Shown: positions 11,648 through 23,049 of the stretch, piece by piece | Numbering within the stretch: position 1 is the first letter of the stretch | Layout of the letters: every line of letters begins with the position of its first letter | DNA from: Paraphoma chrysanthemicola | Taxonomy: Eukaryota > Ascomycota > Dothideomycetes > Pleosporales > Phaeosphaeriaceae | Length of the DNA stretch: 64,000 nt | Assembly: GCA_020744225.1 (NCBI GenBank) | Contig: JAGMWG010000019.1 | Location: 992,001 to 1,056,000 of the forward strand | Reading direction: 5' to 3' | Notes under the pieces: generated by a model | The model's database searches: none | The model's input: only the letters and a program-made list of their open reading frames with translations | Told to the model about the DNA's origin: nothing | Translations under genes and position numbers: made by a program

Positions 11648-11727
11648 CTCTCCAGCGGGGAATTGAACCCCGGTCGCCGGCGAGCTGGAATGACAAGCCG
11701 GAATACTGACCACTATACTACTGAAGA
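11648..11727 (-). tRNA. tRNA-Asp (anticodon GTC) with an 8-nt intron
   Basis: The minus strand folds as a cloverleaf. The acceptor stem pairs TCTTCAG with CTGGAGA, with G as discriminator base. The D arm is TAGTATAGTGGTCAGTA. The anticodon stem pairs CCGGC with GCCGG around a loop TTGTCAC, and the T arm is CGGGGTTCAATTCCCCG. The internal A box (TAGTATAGTGG) and B box (GGTTCAATTCC) are intact. Between loop bases 37 and 38 sit eight extra bases (TTCCAGCT), the canonical position for a nuclear tRNA intron. Removing them leaves a 72-nt tRNA that matches eukaryotic tRNA-Asp. Confidence 0.95.
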
Positions 11728-13684
11728 TTGAGCGAGTTCGAATCTCTGATGAGATGTTGATGGCTGTTTCAAATTTTAGGTGATGTATATCCTACCACGT
11801 GAACAAGTATTGGATTGAGTCGGCCATGGTACTATCGACGAAGCCCAGAAGTAGAGAGAATTTCGTTTGGGCAGCAGTAATGTGTGAGAGTGGGTCTCGG
11901 GTAAAAGTCCAGACGTGGTTGGCTGAGTGGAGTCTAATCCGTCTATATGATTGGCGAGACCTCCGAGCATAACTCGTTATACTCCAGTCTGATTCTTGAG
12001 ATTGCTTCGGACTGTGTCTATTGCACCTGTAGTCCGATGCAGTAATTTTGCACCTTTTCTCTGCGGCTCTGCATGACCATGCTTGACGGATGAAGCCTTC
12101 GGCACACACTTGCCCTCACAGACGATTCCAGGTTTCGAAAGCCGCAACTTCGGACTTCGAGGTCTCTTCCATTGGAGAAGAGTGAGGAGGTGTAGATGAG
12201 TAACATGTTCGAGAGATGAATAAGAATAATGTGGCTGATGACAGCAGGGGTAGGCGAGTGCATGGCATTGGCCTCGTACAAATAATTCCGAAAGGAGGAA
12301 GAGGCATATGATGATTGAGAAATGGAAATCTGCACTCTGTACATACTCTCAGGACGCACTTGAGATGTCGACTTGCCCTGCTGCAAATAAGTTTCCGTTG
12401 TGCCTGGATGGTTATGTGCAAGGAGTACCCTTGGTCCGGGCCAAATAGTATCAGCTCTGGATTGGACATTGGCAAACGTGACAAAGAACGAAACGGCGCA
12501 TTCGGTTGAAGAAGTGACGATCGTTCCGAGCGTCGTACGCTGGAGTCCTGATGAAGGCTGCCATGCCTTGTTGGCGAGGCGGTGCAAGCCAGCCACGTGT
12601 GGCACATGCGAGATACGCGACACAACCCTCGTCGCCCAGCAGATGTTAGTATCTTGAAATAGCTCGCGTGACCTTGCGGCGGTCCGATACTTGAACGGCT
12701 GTCGATGCCAGTAATGCACAATAAACATGGGCTTGCCATGGAGCTCGTCGACAAGATGCAGCTACGTCACATGTCTCAGCAACACGTAGACGTGGTGAGT
12801 CGCGGTGCATGAGCGGTCGACGGAGTTTGGGGCGAAGAATTGCAGCGAAACATGGCGAGGCGGATCAGCGAAGAAGCGGTGGCTCGAGGCGTGAGATTCT
12901 GCAAGTGGTCTACTGTGGTATGGGGCGCGGTCAGCCAAAGCAACAGCTCGGAGGAGAGGCTTGGCGAGGGTAACGAGCTGACAGCCGCACGGAGGTCTGG
13001 GAATGCCCTTTGATGCTCATATCGGGAGATGAAGGAGGGCCGAAATGGCTTCACGGCAAAAAGCACTGGCGATGGGGATGAGCGGAGAAATCAAGACGGC
13101 AGAGCAGCATGGATCAAAGGAGTCGCCTTCTACAAGGCCGCACTCAAGACGCTATTGAGGGTGCGGGCAGGGTGGCATTCAGCGTCTCTCGTGGCTGAGT
13201 CGGATGCAGGCTGTCCTCCGCCTCAGCACACATACGAGCAACATTGGCGCCCTCGCAACCTCGACCGCTCAGCTCAGGCCGCTCGTTTTTCCTTCTTACC
13301 GTCTCTCCTGCCTTCAGATAAGTTTCTGACATCTGCCGACACTCGCTATTCTCCTGTTGCTGCCGTATTTCCGTCTGCCTGCTGCTGTTCACACCTCGGC
13401 GCTAAACAGGCAATCCACGTACCGAAGCGATCTGCACCGCGTCAGGCTGATTGCGCGTGCCAGGAATAGCGAGAGCCTCATCTGTTGCACCCAAGATAGA
13501 GACAGCTGAGGGTTGCGAAACACGCTGCACCGGTCGCTCGTCCATTTCAGATTTGATTCGCGTGCGCTGCATGAGGGGATACTTGAACGGCTGGCTGGCA
13601 GCGCGCGAGAGCTGAAGTAGTCGAGGTCGAGGCTCAGGCACCTGAATCGCGAAGCTCCCCGCAGACGGCGCGAACGACAGCTCA
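11728..13684. other. Gene-poor stretch after tRNA-Asp
   Basis: Two long open frames overlap on the minus strand (12018-12728 and 12116-12754). Neither has a domain, sensible composition or homology signal that I recognise. I call no gene here. Confidence 0.35.
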
Positions 13685-14720
13685 ATGCGCGGCGGCAACA
13701 AGAGCTACATCCACATTGGCGACGAGCGCTATGAGAAGAGGGAGTCGACGCCATGGTACTGGCGCCTGATTGCTCTTGCCGCCTCGTGGATGATTCTGGG
13801 AGGGTGCGTCGTGCCTTCCTGCTGGCCAACGTCGAGATGGAAGCTAACACCCGCGCAGCTACCTCATTCTGCCCGGCCTCTACGCAACGGAGCCCCAGCT
13901 TAGATTCAGCCAGGCGGTGCTCTCCGTCTTTGTCGTCGCCCTCCTCACCGCCGGCTACTCCTTCACCGCGCTGCTCTGCTTCGCCTGTCGCAATGAGCTC
14001 TTCCAGGCAGAGGCCGTCTTTCTGTATGCGCCATACCCTTCAACTTCAGGGCAAGCACTAACACACGACAGCCCCGCCCTCGCCTCCTCCGCCCTCGGGC
14101 TCCTCTCGATAGCCTACAACTTTGGCTCCTCGCGCTCCTACACGTGGGGCACCTCGGCCATATCTGGCACCGTCGTGGCCACCACCGCGACACTCACATA
14201 TACCGCCCTCCTCCTATGGACACACAGCCGCATAGTCAAGATCAAGGAGAAGGCTGGACCGCGCCAGCTGTGGTCCAACGAATCGTACTACAGCAACTTT
14301 GTGCAGAACATGTACCCCACCGCCAGCCGCGCTCCCGCTGCATCGCCCGAAGCCATCATCTCCGAAGACGACCGCGTCAACCAGCAAATGGCACTTCTCC
14401 TCAGGAAGTCAGACCCGCGACCCAGCCCCGACGCGAACAGCGCTACCTTCCGCATAGACCTCCCAGAAGACCTAGAACAGCAAGAAAGGATAGCCCGCAG
14501 CCAGGAACTCGTGGGCACACCAGGCCCCACGCATGCAGACTGGGGTCGTAATCGTGCAGACAGCAGACCTGACAGTCTCAGTGAGCAACAAGCCTGGGAG
14601 CGCTGGCAGGACCGCGGCCGGACAACGAACCGCCCGTCGAGCAGTGACCAGCGGAGTAATCACTCGCGAGGCCTGAGTCGCGAGGAACGGAGAAGAGAAA
14701 TCGAGCTCGGCCATCCTTGA
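13685..14720 (+). CDS. Unknown four-helix integral membrane protein
   Basis: Three exons (13685-13803, 13859-14023, 14072-14720) encode 310 residues. The first intron is 55 bp. The second is 48 bp, has a CACTAAC branch site and is a multiple of three with no stop, so its retention would add 16 residues. The N-terminal segment is hydrophilic. Four hydrophobic stretches follow: WRLIALAASWMILGGYLILP, AVLSVFVVALLTAGYSFTAL, ALASSALGLLSIAYNF and ISGTVVATTATLTYTALLLW. The C-terminal tail, about 140 residues, is hydrophilic, charged and probably cytoplasmic (EERRREIELGHP). The tetraspan layout with a long tail suggests a scaffold or sensor role, but I do not recognise a family. Confidence 0.75.
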
Positions 14721-15815
14721 CCGGTCTGTTTCGACTTGCGCATAACCTCATCCTGACAGTCATTTGCATTTGGCACGCGCAATGCTAGCGTTGGAGTCTG
14801 GACTTTGGCGTTTCGGTGTTGACACTCTTGCATTTCTGGTCGCATAACGGGCTTGATGTGGGATGATTTGACGGAAATGTATATGAATGGGCGGGATATA
14901 CCTCTGACCTTTTGCGTCAATTGACGTAGTAGTGTAACCAATAATCTTTGGACTCGATTATTTTTAACACTCAAAAGCCCTTACCCCAATTTCTCCTTCC
15001 TTGATGTATCGTGTTCATCGGACTTGGTAGCTGTAACATTGACATTTCTGCCACCCTCGTGAATTCTACCGCCCCCAACATGGATCCTACTGTACGTCAT
15101 ATCACTGTGCATCTGGAACTCCTTGGCTTTATCTCCGAAATCGATAAGCTGAAACACAACACTTTTCAATGAATCGTCGTCTCACATGGCGTCGTATCAG
15201 GCCGTCTCTTACTCACAACCAAGTCCGTTCACACCAATTACCACAGGGGTTTTACACTCCCGAACGACCAATCATGTACTTTCATCACCAGCAATGCAAT
15301 AACGTAATAAGCAGTGGCAAAAGTAAAGTATGCATTTCATATGAAGCGAGAATTTTACATCTCACCAGAAGGAAAGTGATAAAAGTACCAAGCGGCGGTG
15401 GAGGAGAAAATTGGACATGTTGGGTGAGAAGGCAAGAAGAGGCGGATCTGAGTCAGCACTGATCTCGCGCGGTGTGCAAGTGCCGAAGCGATCCGGGCCG
15501 TGGAGATAACGGTCGTGTCAGAAGACGTCTGGCGAATCGTATGATTCAGGGGCGATTGCTGAGGTTAGGTTTTTGTGGGGCGTGGGGTGGTGTAGTGTGG
15601 TGTGTTACGATTTGGGTTGAGAGGGGAATCGAAGCGACGGGGAGGGCTGTTATCAATATATGTTTTCCACAACAAAATTCGTCTTCATGGACGACAAGTC
15701 ACATATATGTAATGGTCTTGTTGTGCATTTGAAATTTAATTTGCTTAAGATATTGCTTCCTGGTATAAAATGCTGCAAGTCCTTCGTGCCATTCTTCCCT
15801 CTCAACAAGGATGAT
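14721..15815. other. Intergenic, nothing recognised
   Basis: Between the convergent ends of the membrane protein gene and the sulfotransferase-like gene. I see only short unsupported frames and no RNA gene. Confidence 0.4.
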
Positions 15816-17430
15816 CTAGAGCTTGATAGCAAATTGCTTCAAATACTCGTAATGTTCCACGTTCGCTGCAACCGTGTCGCGAATAACCTTTGCGCCCTCC
15901 TCACCGTACTTGTCTGACCATTCCTTGAACATCTCCTCGTCGGACTTTTGGGCTTTCTTCTGCTCAATCGTTAGCAAATCTTTACTCCAGCATCCGCAAT
16001 CAATAATGACAACTTACATGAGTCCTTGCCCTCAATTCCGTGCTATCCAACGCATCCTCGTGGAAACCCTTCCACTTCTCAAACGCCTCCTTTGCAATGG
16101 CCTGGTCCTCCTCCGTCTTCCAAACCAACATCTCTGGCTCCCACTTGATTCCCGTGCTCTTGCAAAACGCCTCAATCATGCCCGATGGATTGTCCAAAAG
16201 GTCGTCTGCATCGATGACGCAAATCTCCACGCCTGCATTAGCATGGCCGTTGGTTCCGTTGGTTCCATTGGTTCCATTGCTTTCGGGCGCGGCCTGGTTG
16301 GCAAACTTGGGCCCGATTTGACCTTCGGAGCGTAGGTAGTCGAAAAGGCGGCGGAGCTCTTCATAGCCAGCCTCGTCGGGGCGGAAGTTGTAGAAGCCTG
16401 TCATGGTGTCGAGTGGCGGGATTGTGCAGCGGTAGTAGCTAGGGATGCTGTACTTGGGGTGACGGATAAGGAATGTGAAGTGGTATGTTGCTAGGAGGTC
16501 CGCAGGTATGACAGTAGGATTGTTGGGCTCGCCTTTGGTGTCGTAAGGGTATGGGGCCGCGTCGGTGGATTTGCGGCTTTGCACGGGCGAGAGCTGTGTG
16601 GTATCTGTTCCAACGCCGCGGCGGTAGTTCGCGAGCGAGGGAGCAACTGTGGAGGGCTTGGAGTTCGGTGGGATCCAGTACTGGGCCATGTCTTTGATAA
16701 AAGCGCGTTTGCCCTGGTGAATGTGAGTGGACAGGATACATCATTGCAGTTGTAACCAAGCAAAAAATCCAAACGAAAAAGGTTGGGTTCGAAAAACGTT
16801 GGGGACGAGAGCAACGTGAATGCGAATATCAACGATGACGAAGAAGATGCACGGCGGCTCTGGATCTCAGATCCGAAGCTAAGCGCATCTGCGAGGTCAT
16901 CGTTGCTGCACGGAACCGTGTCTCGGGCAGACATGCTTCTAGCTTGCGCAAGAAAGCCACAAATGAACGTCAATCGTGGGGTACATGCCTAGCAATGCAC
17001 CTGATCCGTATCATGGCGAATAAGAGTGGTGTACTTGAGAGCTTTTGATTGGTGGCTCCCGACTCCCAAATCAGGGGACAATGATGGTTTGCCATTTCAA
17101 GATAAGAATCTAGAAAAATATTGCACTGACCTCTGAGTTCTCTCGAGCGATCCGGTCAAAGATGGTTCGATATGTGCTCTCCGAGTAACCGCTCTCTTTT
17201 CTCGTTTGTGGATCGCTCTCGTAGCGTTCCGCCAGACGCTCAGGGCCGAAGTAGTAGGCATCGCCAAATGGCTCATGGACACACTGAAGTGTTTTGTGCC
17301 TGGTCATGAAGACCTGCAATCAAAGTCAGCAGCCTGCGAATATCAGTACGGTGAGAATTGGTCTTACCCGCTCGAAGGCTGTCGAGCAGGCTCTCGGGTG
17401 AGTAGCCACAAAGATGGGCTTTTGCGACAT
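15816..17430 (-). CDS. Sulfotransferase-like P-loop protein
   Basis: Four exons on the minus strand: 17430-17368, 17313-17131, 16713-16018 and 15959-15816. All phases are consistent and give 361 residues. The N-terminus MSQKPIFVATHPRACSTAFE resembles the 5'-phosphosulfate loop of sulfotransferases. FLIRHPKYSIPSYYR (about residues 150-165) resembles the 3'-phosphate motif. EICVIDADDLLDNP and the C-terminal helical tail fit a fungal P-loop family of unknown substrate. A short NGTNGTNGTNG repeat (about residues 220-230) looks like replication slippage in a surface loop. The third intron (counting from the 3' end, between exons 2 and 3) is 417 bp, far longer than others in the window. No signal peptide is seen, so the protein is probably cytosolic. 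Confidence 0.82.
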
Positions 17431-19018
17431 TATTTCGAGTGTGAAGTAAATCCGGAGTTTTGATTAAGTAGGATCTGTAGTCCAAGAACCCTTAAGGTGC
17501 CTAAAGCAAAGGAAGACGGCTCAGGTGTATTTCAAACTGACCGCGCAACTGCCCACCGAAAACACCGGGTCCAGCAAATCTTTATAGAAAACCCCATAGC
17601 CACGGAGCGAATGCCAGCTCCACAAATACTGTTGGGATCTCCCGACTCTGCGGGTTAAGATTCGCTGCTAGTGGACCTAGAACAGGTGAAAAGGTCGGCA
17701 CGGCAGTAGTACGGCAAAGCCAGCTAAGCCCTAGACGGAAGACACAAGTGAACGTGGCGCGCGGGAGACGCTGTGGATGCCTCGGCGCAGCAGGGCAATT
17801 TTGTCAAGGCAAACGCGCGGGATGCCGCTGCAACTGCTGTCCCTCGTCTTCCAGAAGCATTCGCGCATTGGCGCATTGGGCGGGTTGAGTTTGCCGAATG
17901 ATGTCACGGCAATCGGAAGCTCCCCCTCAGTGGGACGCTAGCCGCTTCCGGACATGCAGGTCGCGATTGCCCGACGGCCCATCGCACGCTAACAGACTTC
18001 AGCTGTCGAAACCCCGTTTGCCTCTCGTCTTGTTACGACGCGGAAATAATCTATTCGCGCAGCTCCAGGCACGCAGTGTGTCAGCGGATGGATCTTCGAA
18101 AGCACGACATTATGTGGCTAATTGTCGTTCGTGAGGTGCATCTTGCTTGGGATCGGGGCTCGGACGTGACCGGTGAAGTTATTCTCTCAGGCCCGAGTTC
18201 TTTTCATATCCACAGCTAAACTTACACGGCTATTGTTTTGTGTTGTTAGCCGTTCAAGGTCATGAACACTATTCGGAAGAGCTAGGAAATCTTTCATGCT
18301 CTTCGCGCCGATGGTCATCGTTAACCAGGTGACTGGAGAGGCTCGCCAATGCCTGTAGAAAACTGCATCGCTACGGGGAACTCCTGGAGCTGACTGTCAG
18401 CATCTTGGACAAATGGCGACATGGTCAATTTTCTCTAATTACACATCATCTTAGAGGTTTCGTCTCGATTGAGTATTCAAGTGCTTCACAACACCGCTGC
18501 ATGAGACACTAAGTCGGGCATATCATGCAATTTCAGGGCTATTAAATATCCAAATACTCCATAGAAAAGAGTTCATGGTCGATAGGTGCTGTCAATTGGT
18601 GCATAAAGACTGTTCTTCAGGCTATATTAACAACAATACGTGGAGGTAACCAGACATATGTATTGCACTTCGGAAGTCTTGCAAATTTGGTTGGTAGTAA
18701 TCTAGGGTCGACGATGCCCGGCTAGACGTATCTGGCCCTCTCTCATGGGTCGACATAGTAACACAAGCCACGAAAGCAATCACAACGTTCGCTAAACATA
18801 CTCAGCGCAGCAGCGAGACTTCGTCATTGTGAAGGGATTCACGTACATCAGTATGCAAGCAATCGGAAAAGTGCTAACTTTAAGTGTTACATGGCGCTTT
18901 CCTTCACAACCAATGTTCCTGCCGACAGAATATTTGACCTGTCTAATATGAATTGCACGGCAAAGATTGAAGTCACATGTGCATCAAACGTTTTGTATAT
19001 CTGTTTTACATTTTCTTA
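17431..19018. other. Gene-empty stretch before MITE copy A
   Basis: No open frame of convincing quality on either strand. The sequence is moderately AT-rich and may consist of decayed repeats. Confidence 0.5.
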
Positions 19019-19284
19019 GGCGAGATACATTTGGCCGCTCGCCTTTGCTATTCGGCCGGTTTATATACTCAGTAGTTCCTAGAGGTCTCCGCATCTCTTT
19101 ATAAGCGTCGCACAGCACTAATAAACATTCGAAAGCCTTCAGGCAAGTACAACGCTTTGTTTTAAGTAGCACGTGAATATATCCAGCCCGTGTTATTAGA
19201 AGTACGTAGTAAATCTCTAGAGCACTCTTACTATACAGGGTGTACAATCGAATAGTAAATGTACACCGCCGAATATATTTAGCC
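19019..19284 (+). mobile_element. hAT-like MITE, copy A (complete)
   Basis: A 266-bp non-autonomous element. The left end reads GGCGAGATACATTTGGCCG. The right end, read on the other strand, is GGCTAAATATATTCGGCGG, so the two are imperfect terminal inverted repeats. It is bordered by TTTTCTTA at 19011-19018 and TTTTCTCA at 19285-19292, an 8-bp target duplication with one mismatch. It encodes nothing. The internal sequence is shared with copies B, C and D. Confidence 0.85.
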
Positions 19285-19521
19285 TTTTCTCACTCCAGAT
19301 TTCCTAACTAAAGCCTCCCTCAACCACACCAACCCGTGATACCACTCTGCGGCCCAAAGGCGAGACTGAGTTTCAAATAATCGAATGTGGGAGCAGTAAG
19401 CTAGCTACTAGCAATGGGGAAAAGGCACATGGCGAGTATAACATGGGTGCCATGCCATCAGCTCGAAACTGTCGGCGTTTGATAATTATCCAAGGTGCAA
19501 ACCCTTCCCTGCTGTCTTTTT

Positions 19522-19740
19522 GGGTAAAGATACACTCGGCCGCTCGCTCTTGCTATTCGGCCATTCATTATCACTTAGCAGTTCCTGAAGGTCTTCGCGT
19601 CTTTTTATAAGCGTAGCACTACACTAACAAATATTTGATAGCGACTACAACACTTTGTTTCTATCCGCACGTAAATGTATTCAGCCTAAATTATTAGAGT
19701 ACGCAGTGACTCTTTAAGGCAGAACTATGCAGGGTGCTCG
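19522..19740 (+). mobile_element. hAT-like MITE, copy B (right end missing)
   Basis: It shares the left terminal motif (AGATACACTCGGCCGCTCG...CTATTCGGCC) and the internal blocks (TTTTTATAAGCGTAGCAC, ACTACAACACTTTGTTT, CAGCCTAAATTATTAGA) with copy A. The similarity stops after GCAGGGTG, and no inverted right end or target duplication is seen, so it is truncated. Confidence 0.75.
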
Positions 19741-20534
19741 AGAGATCGTCATCAATGTGGGCACTTACGATTTTGAGACGTAAGAATGTATCCTCCAGAA
19801 CTTGTACGTACTTCTAGTACAATCAGCTCCGGGAATAGACCATGACGCGCAGTAACCGATGAGGGTGCTCATGGCCAATGTGACAGATCTTGACGCCACT
19901 CCGCATGCCTACTTGCGTCCCTTAGATCAGTCGATTCCGTCGTTTCAAGTCTGACGCCCCGAGCTACGTAGTCATTCGAAAATTTGTGGTGCTGCCAGAA
20001 TATCATTCGTCGGCGAAAGTACCAAAGTTTTTACCTCCTCTACTGCTTAGAATTTTACCAAGCTGAGTACACATTGGACCCTCCACACGAGGCCCTAGTG
20101 CTGGGCCTGTAGGACGAGCTGTATTTGCGTGAAGTTTTACACTTTATTCTCGCACCTGTGACCTCCACACCTCGACCATGAATCCACAGAGTCACTACAT
20201 CGGCTCCTTCACCTCGAGCTGCGCATCACGCTGGGCTCTTCATGCGTACAGAGCATAAATGCTCACTTCTGAACATTCCTTTTCCAGGAAAACCTTCGCT
20301 GTCAAGATCTTCAGGAAAGCTCTTGGACAGCTCACAAACTCACGAATCCTTCGACTTCAACTACCGCAATTTCGTGTATTGGTTGGTTCAAGCAGGCTTG
20401 AATGATTCCCTTTCTTGCTGCCTGCATTGCCCGAAAAGCAGTATCCAGCGTATTTTCATCGAGAATGCAACCTGGACAATGACGTGAGTCTTCTCAGATG
20501 TGTGCACTGTCCGACGCATGCTGATATTCTCTAG
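19741..20534. other. Intergenic, possible 5' region of the Fig1-like gene
   Basis: This must contain the promoter and probably the first exon(s) of the next gene, but I could not fix a start codon that joins in phase. An open frame at 20242-20487 ends next to a GTGAGT donor but is in the wrong phase. Confidence 0.35.
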
Positions 20535-21334
20535 TCGATCCTGCGAAACGCCTTTTCGCCGCGGGGAAGTGGAAATACTGGCTACTCGCTCTCTCGTGCA
20601 TTCTCTATGGTCCGCTCCGTCTCTCTCCGTCTCTCGAGGAGCGCGTACTTACACCCCGCAGCTGCCGTGTCCGTCGGCTGCTTGAACAAGCAAAAGCTCT
20701 TGATGTGGAGCCTCTACCTCGCATCGTACTCGCCCTCTGCCGGCACACAAGTGCGAATTGGGTACTTTGGTAAGCTTCCAATCCCCGTCTTCCCACTCCA
20801 CATCTTGTAGATGGTTTTGTTCTAACGCAGCGTAAAGGAATTTGTGTCCAAACCCCTCCAATGCCAAATGACTGGATCTGCTCGCGATTCCGACGGGACA
20901 AGACCATTGGACTCGAAGGCGAAGTACTCCGGCTCGTTCGCGCCATCAAAGCCCTGCAAAGCAATGCGCTCTATCCGCTGCCTGCTATCGCTGCAGGTCT
21001 ACTTTTCATTCTCCTCCCCGCATTCTTACTCCTGCGATCGCGCAGCGAGCGAGCTAAATGCGGGATCATTTGGGCGTGGTGGTTCTCGTGTGCAGTTGCG
21101 CTGGCAGCGGGACTATTGCCTATGATGGTGAGCCAGGCGATGCATTATGTTGGGCCGGTGTATCAGAAGGATACACTGGTGCAGTTCAATGTGATGGGTA
21201 TGGTATTGACATGGATTGCGGTGGCGGCGCATCTGGGGTTTGTGGGTGCAGTGGTGTGGTATGATAAGATGGGAACTGATGGAGCGGAGTATGAGATGGA
21301 GATGGCGGAAACGGGGCAGTATCCGGGGCGTTAA
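20535..21334 (+). CDS. Fig1-like (claudin-type) four-helix membrane protein, N-terminus unresolved
   Basis: Visible exons are 20535-20609, 20662-20769 and 20838-21334, in phase with each other. They encode KWKYWLLALSCILY|AAVSVGCLNK as a first membrane helix. An extracellular-type loop follows, containing VRIGYFGICVQTPP, then three further helices (AIAAGLLFILLPAFLLL, WWFSCAVALAAGLLPMM, MVLTWIAVAAHLGFVGAVVW). The GYFGxC motif after helix 1 is characteristic of the Fig1 family, which acts in calcium influx and membrane fusion during mating or polarised growth. The donor TATG|GTCCGC of the first visible intron is weak, and the acceptor of the second is AAG. The first visible exon needs one base from an upstream exon that I could not locate. 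Confidence 0.65.
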
Positions 21335-21472
21335 TTAAGAGAGTCAAGGCGGGGTTGTAAAGTGTGTGTAGTCAAATGTAATGTAGAAAACGCCGGGTTA
21401 TGCAGTATGTACACGCGTACGCTCAGTCTCGAGCAGCGCTGGAAAATTCTCCCTTGTAATACTACACAAGTG

Positions 21473-22097
21473 TTAGAATGCCTGTTCAGCGTGAGCATGC
21501 CAGGCCTCGGACTTTTAGGAAGCTCGCACTTACTTCTGACACATTCTTGGCCAGCTTCGTGTCTCGCATCCTTTTGCCAGCGGGCACTTTCCAGTCATTC
21601 ACATTCCACCACCACCGCCGTATCTTGGCGCCGAAGCTTTGCCCGCTGAACTTGGCCGATCGATTCCAGTGCCGCCATCCGCTGAGCAGAAGCGTCCACA
21701 GCACACCTTGGGCGAAGCAGAAGATGACCTGCACGGGTCAGCGCAATCTCAATCTCGGAGCCGTGCTGTTCTGGCTCACTTGGTCCTTCAGGGTAATCCA
21801 CAGCACGCCCTTCCATGACTCGGCTTGCTCTATGCTCTTGAGATAGCTCTGTTCGAAGCGCAGGTCCGGCAGCGGAGGCATGTTCTGCCGCCGCGGCACG
21901 GGATTGAGCACGCTGATGGGGATCTCATCTTCTGCGACATTCGAATCGGCGTCCGGGTCGGGGTATTGATCGAGAGACACGGGCTGCTTCTCGGATGCGG
22001 CAGTCGATGGGTTGAGGTCGTGCCGGGGCGAGGGGTGGCGCTTGATGGATGCGCCCTGCAGCGTCGACGCGATCTCGGTTGGAATATCCGATTCCAT
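21473..22097 (-). CDS. DUF1770 family protein
   Basis: Three exons on the minus strand: 22097-21780, 21728-21534 and a terminal coding exon of only 9 bp (21481-21473). They give 173 residues. The N-terminal half is disordered (SIKRHPSPRHDLNPS). The conserved part begins at PPLPDLRFEQSYLKSI and runs through WKGVLWITLKDQ|VIFCFAQGVLWTLLLSGWR to HWNRSAKFSGQSFGAK. One hydrophobic segment (VIFCFAQGVLWTLLLSGW) could be a membrane helix. This pattern matches the fungal DUF1770 family, whose function is unknown. Intron borders are GTGAGC...GCAG and GTAAGT...ACAG. Confidence 0.85.
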
Positions 22098-22339
22098 AGT
22101 TTCTGTATCTCCAATGCGGTGAAGCCTGTTGTGAGTGCATTGGCTCAAACACCTCGCCTCGGAAGTGAATGTCCAGTCTTGGCATTGACGTGCCTTGTGG
22201 TGCTAGCGCGCTGGACCCTGTTAGCGGCCCGCATCTTCAAGTCAAGTTGACGCACGGCGACGACCCCACGACAGCTGCCCACGGCAACCGCAGCTTCACC
22301 CGCCTCTCCACCAATTCTTACCACGCCCAACCTGCCAAG

Positions 22340-23049
22340 ATGGGGAACCAACCGTCGGCCATCCTGGACAACATCGCCTCCGGCTCGAATTGTGCGTACC
22401 AACAACACGGCGCGCGCGCTGGCTCGTGTGAGCGCCTGGGGGGCTGAGAATGTCATGCTGATGCGCCGCAGTCGACCGCGAGGAGGTGGACAGACTGAGG
22501 AAGCGCTTCATGAAGCTAGACAAGGTGCGCCATACCCGTGTGTTGTCGTCATAGCCTCATATTGACTGTCCATGCAGGATAACTCAGGCACCATCGAGCG
22601 CGACGAGTTCCTCGCCCTCCCCCAGATCTCCTCGAACCCCCTCGCCACACGCATGATTGCCATTTTCGACGAGGACGGCGGCGGCGACGTCGACTTCCAA
22701 GAGTTCGTCTCCGGCCTCTCAGCATTCAGCAGCAAGGGCAACAAGGAAGAGAAGCTACGCTTCGCCTTCCGTGTGTACGACATTGACCGCGACGGGTACA
22801 TCAGCAACGGCGAGCTCTTCATTGTGCTCAAGATGATGGTTGGCAGCAACTTGAAAGACCAGCAGTTGCAGCAGGTGCGTCGGAACTAACAAGACGCCCA
22901 GGACGCATGGCGCTAATCCACGACAGATTGTCGACAAGACCATCATGGAGGCCGACCAAGACCGCGACGGCAAGATTAGCTTCGAGGAGTTTATGAAGAT
23001 GGTCGAGCACACCGATGTCTCCATGAGCATGACCCTAGACCAGTTCTAG
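22340..23049 (+). CDS. CNB1: Calcineurin regulatory subunit B
   Basis: Four exons (22340-22391, 22472-22524, 22578-22874, 22927-23049) encode 174 residues, the usual length. The regulatory subunit binds calcium and activates the calcineurin A phosphatase in stress, cell-wall and ion signalling. The N-terminal MGNQPS gives a glycine for myristoylation. Four EF-hands are present, with loops starting DKDNSGTIERDE, DEDGGGDVDFQE, DIDRDGYISNGE and DQDRDGKISFEE. The C-terminus MSMTLDQF is the family signature. Splice phases all join cleanly (NF, DK|DN, QQ|IV). Confidence 0.98.

Noticed and set aside
11733..11746. GTTCGAATC motif resembling a tRNA T loop
   Set aside because: The flanks do not pair and no acceptor, D or anticodon arm precedes it on the plus strand.
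12018..12754. Two long overlapping minus-strand frames of 236 and 212 codons
   Set aside because: They overlap in different frames, neither has a domain or sensible composition, and no intron structure links them.
13029..13850. Frames on both strands before and across the tetraspan gene
   Set aside because: They overlap the first exon of that gene or lack any domain.
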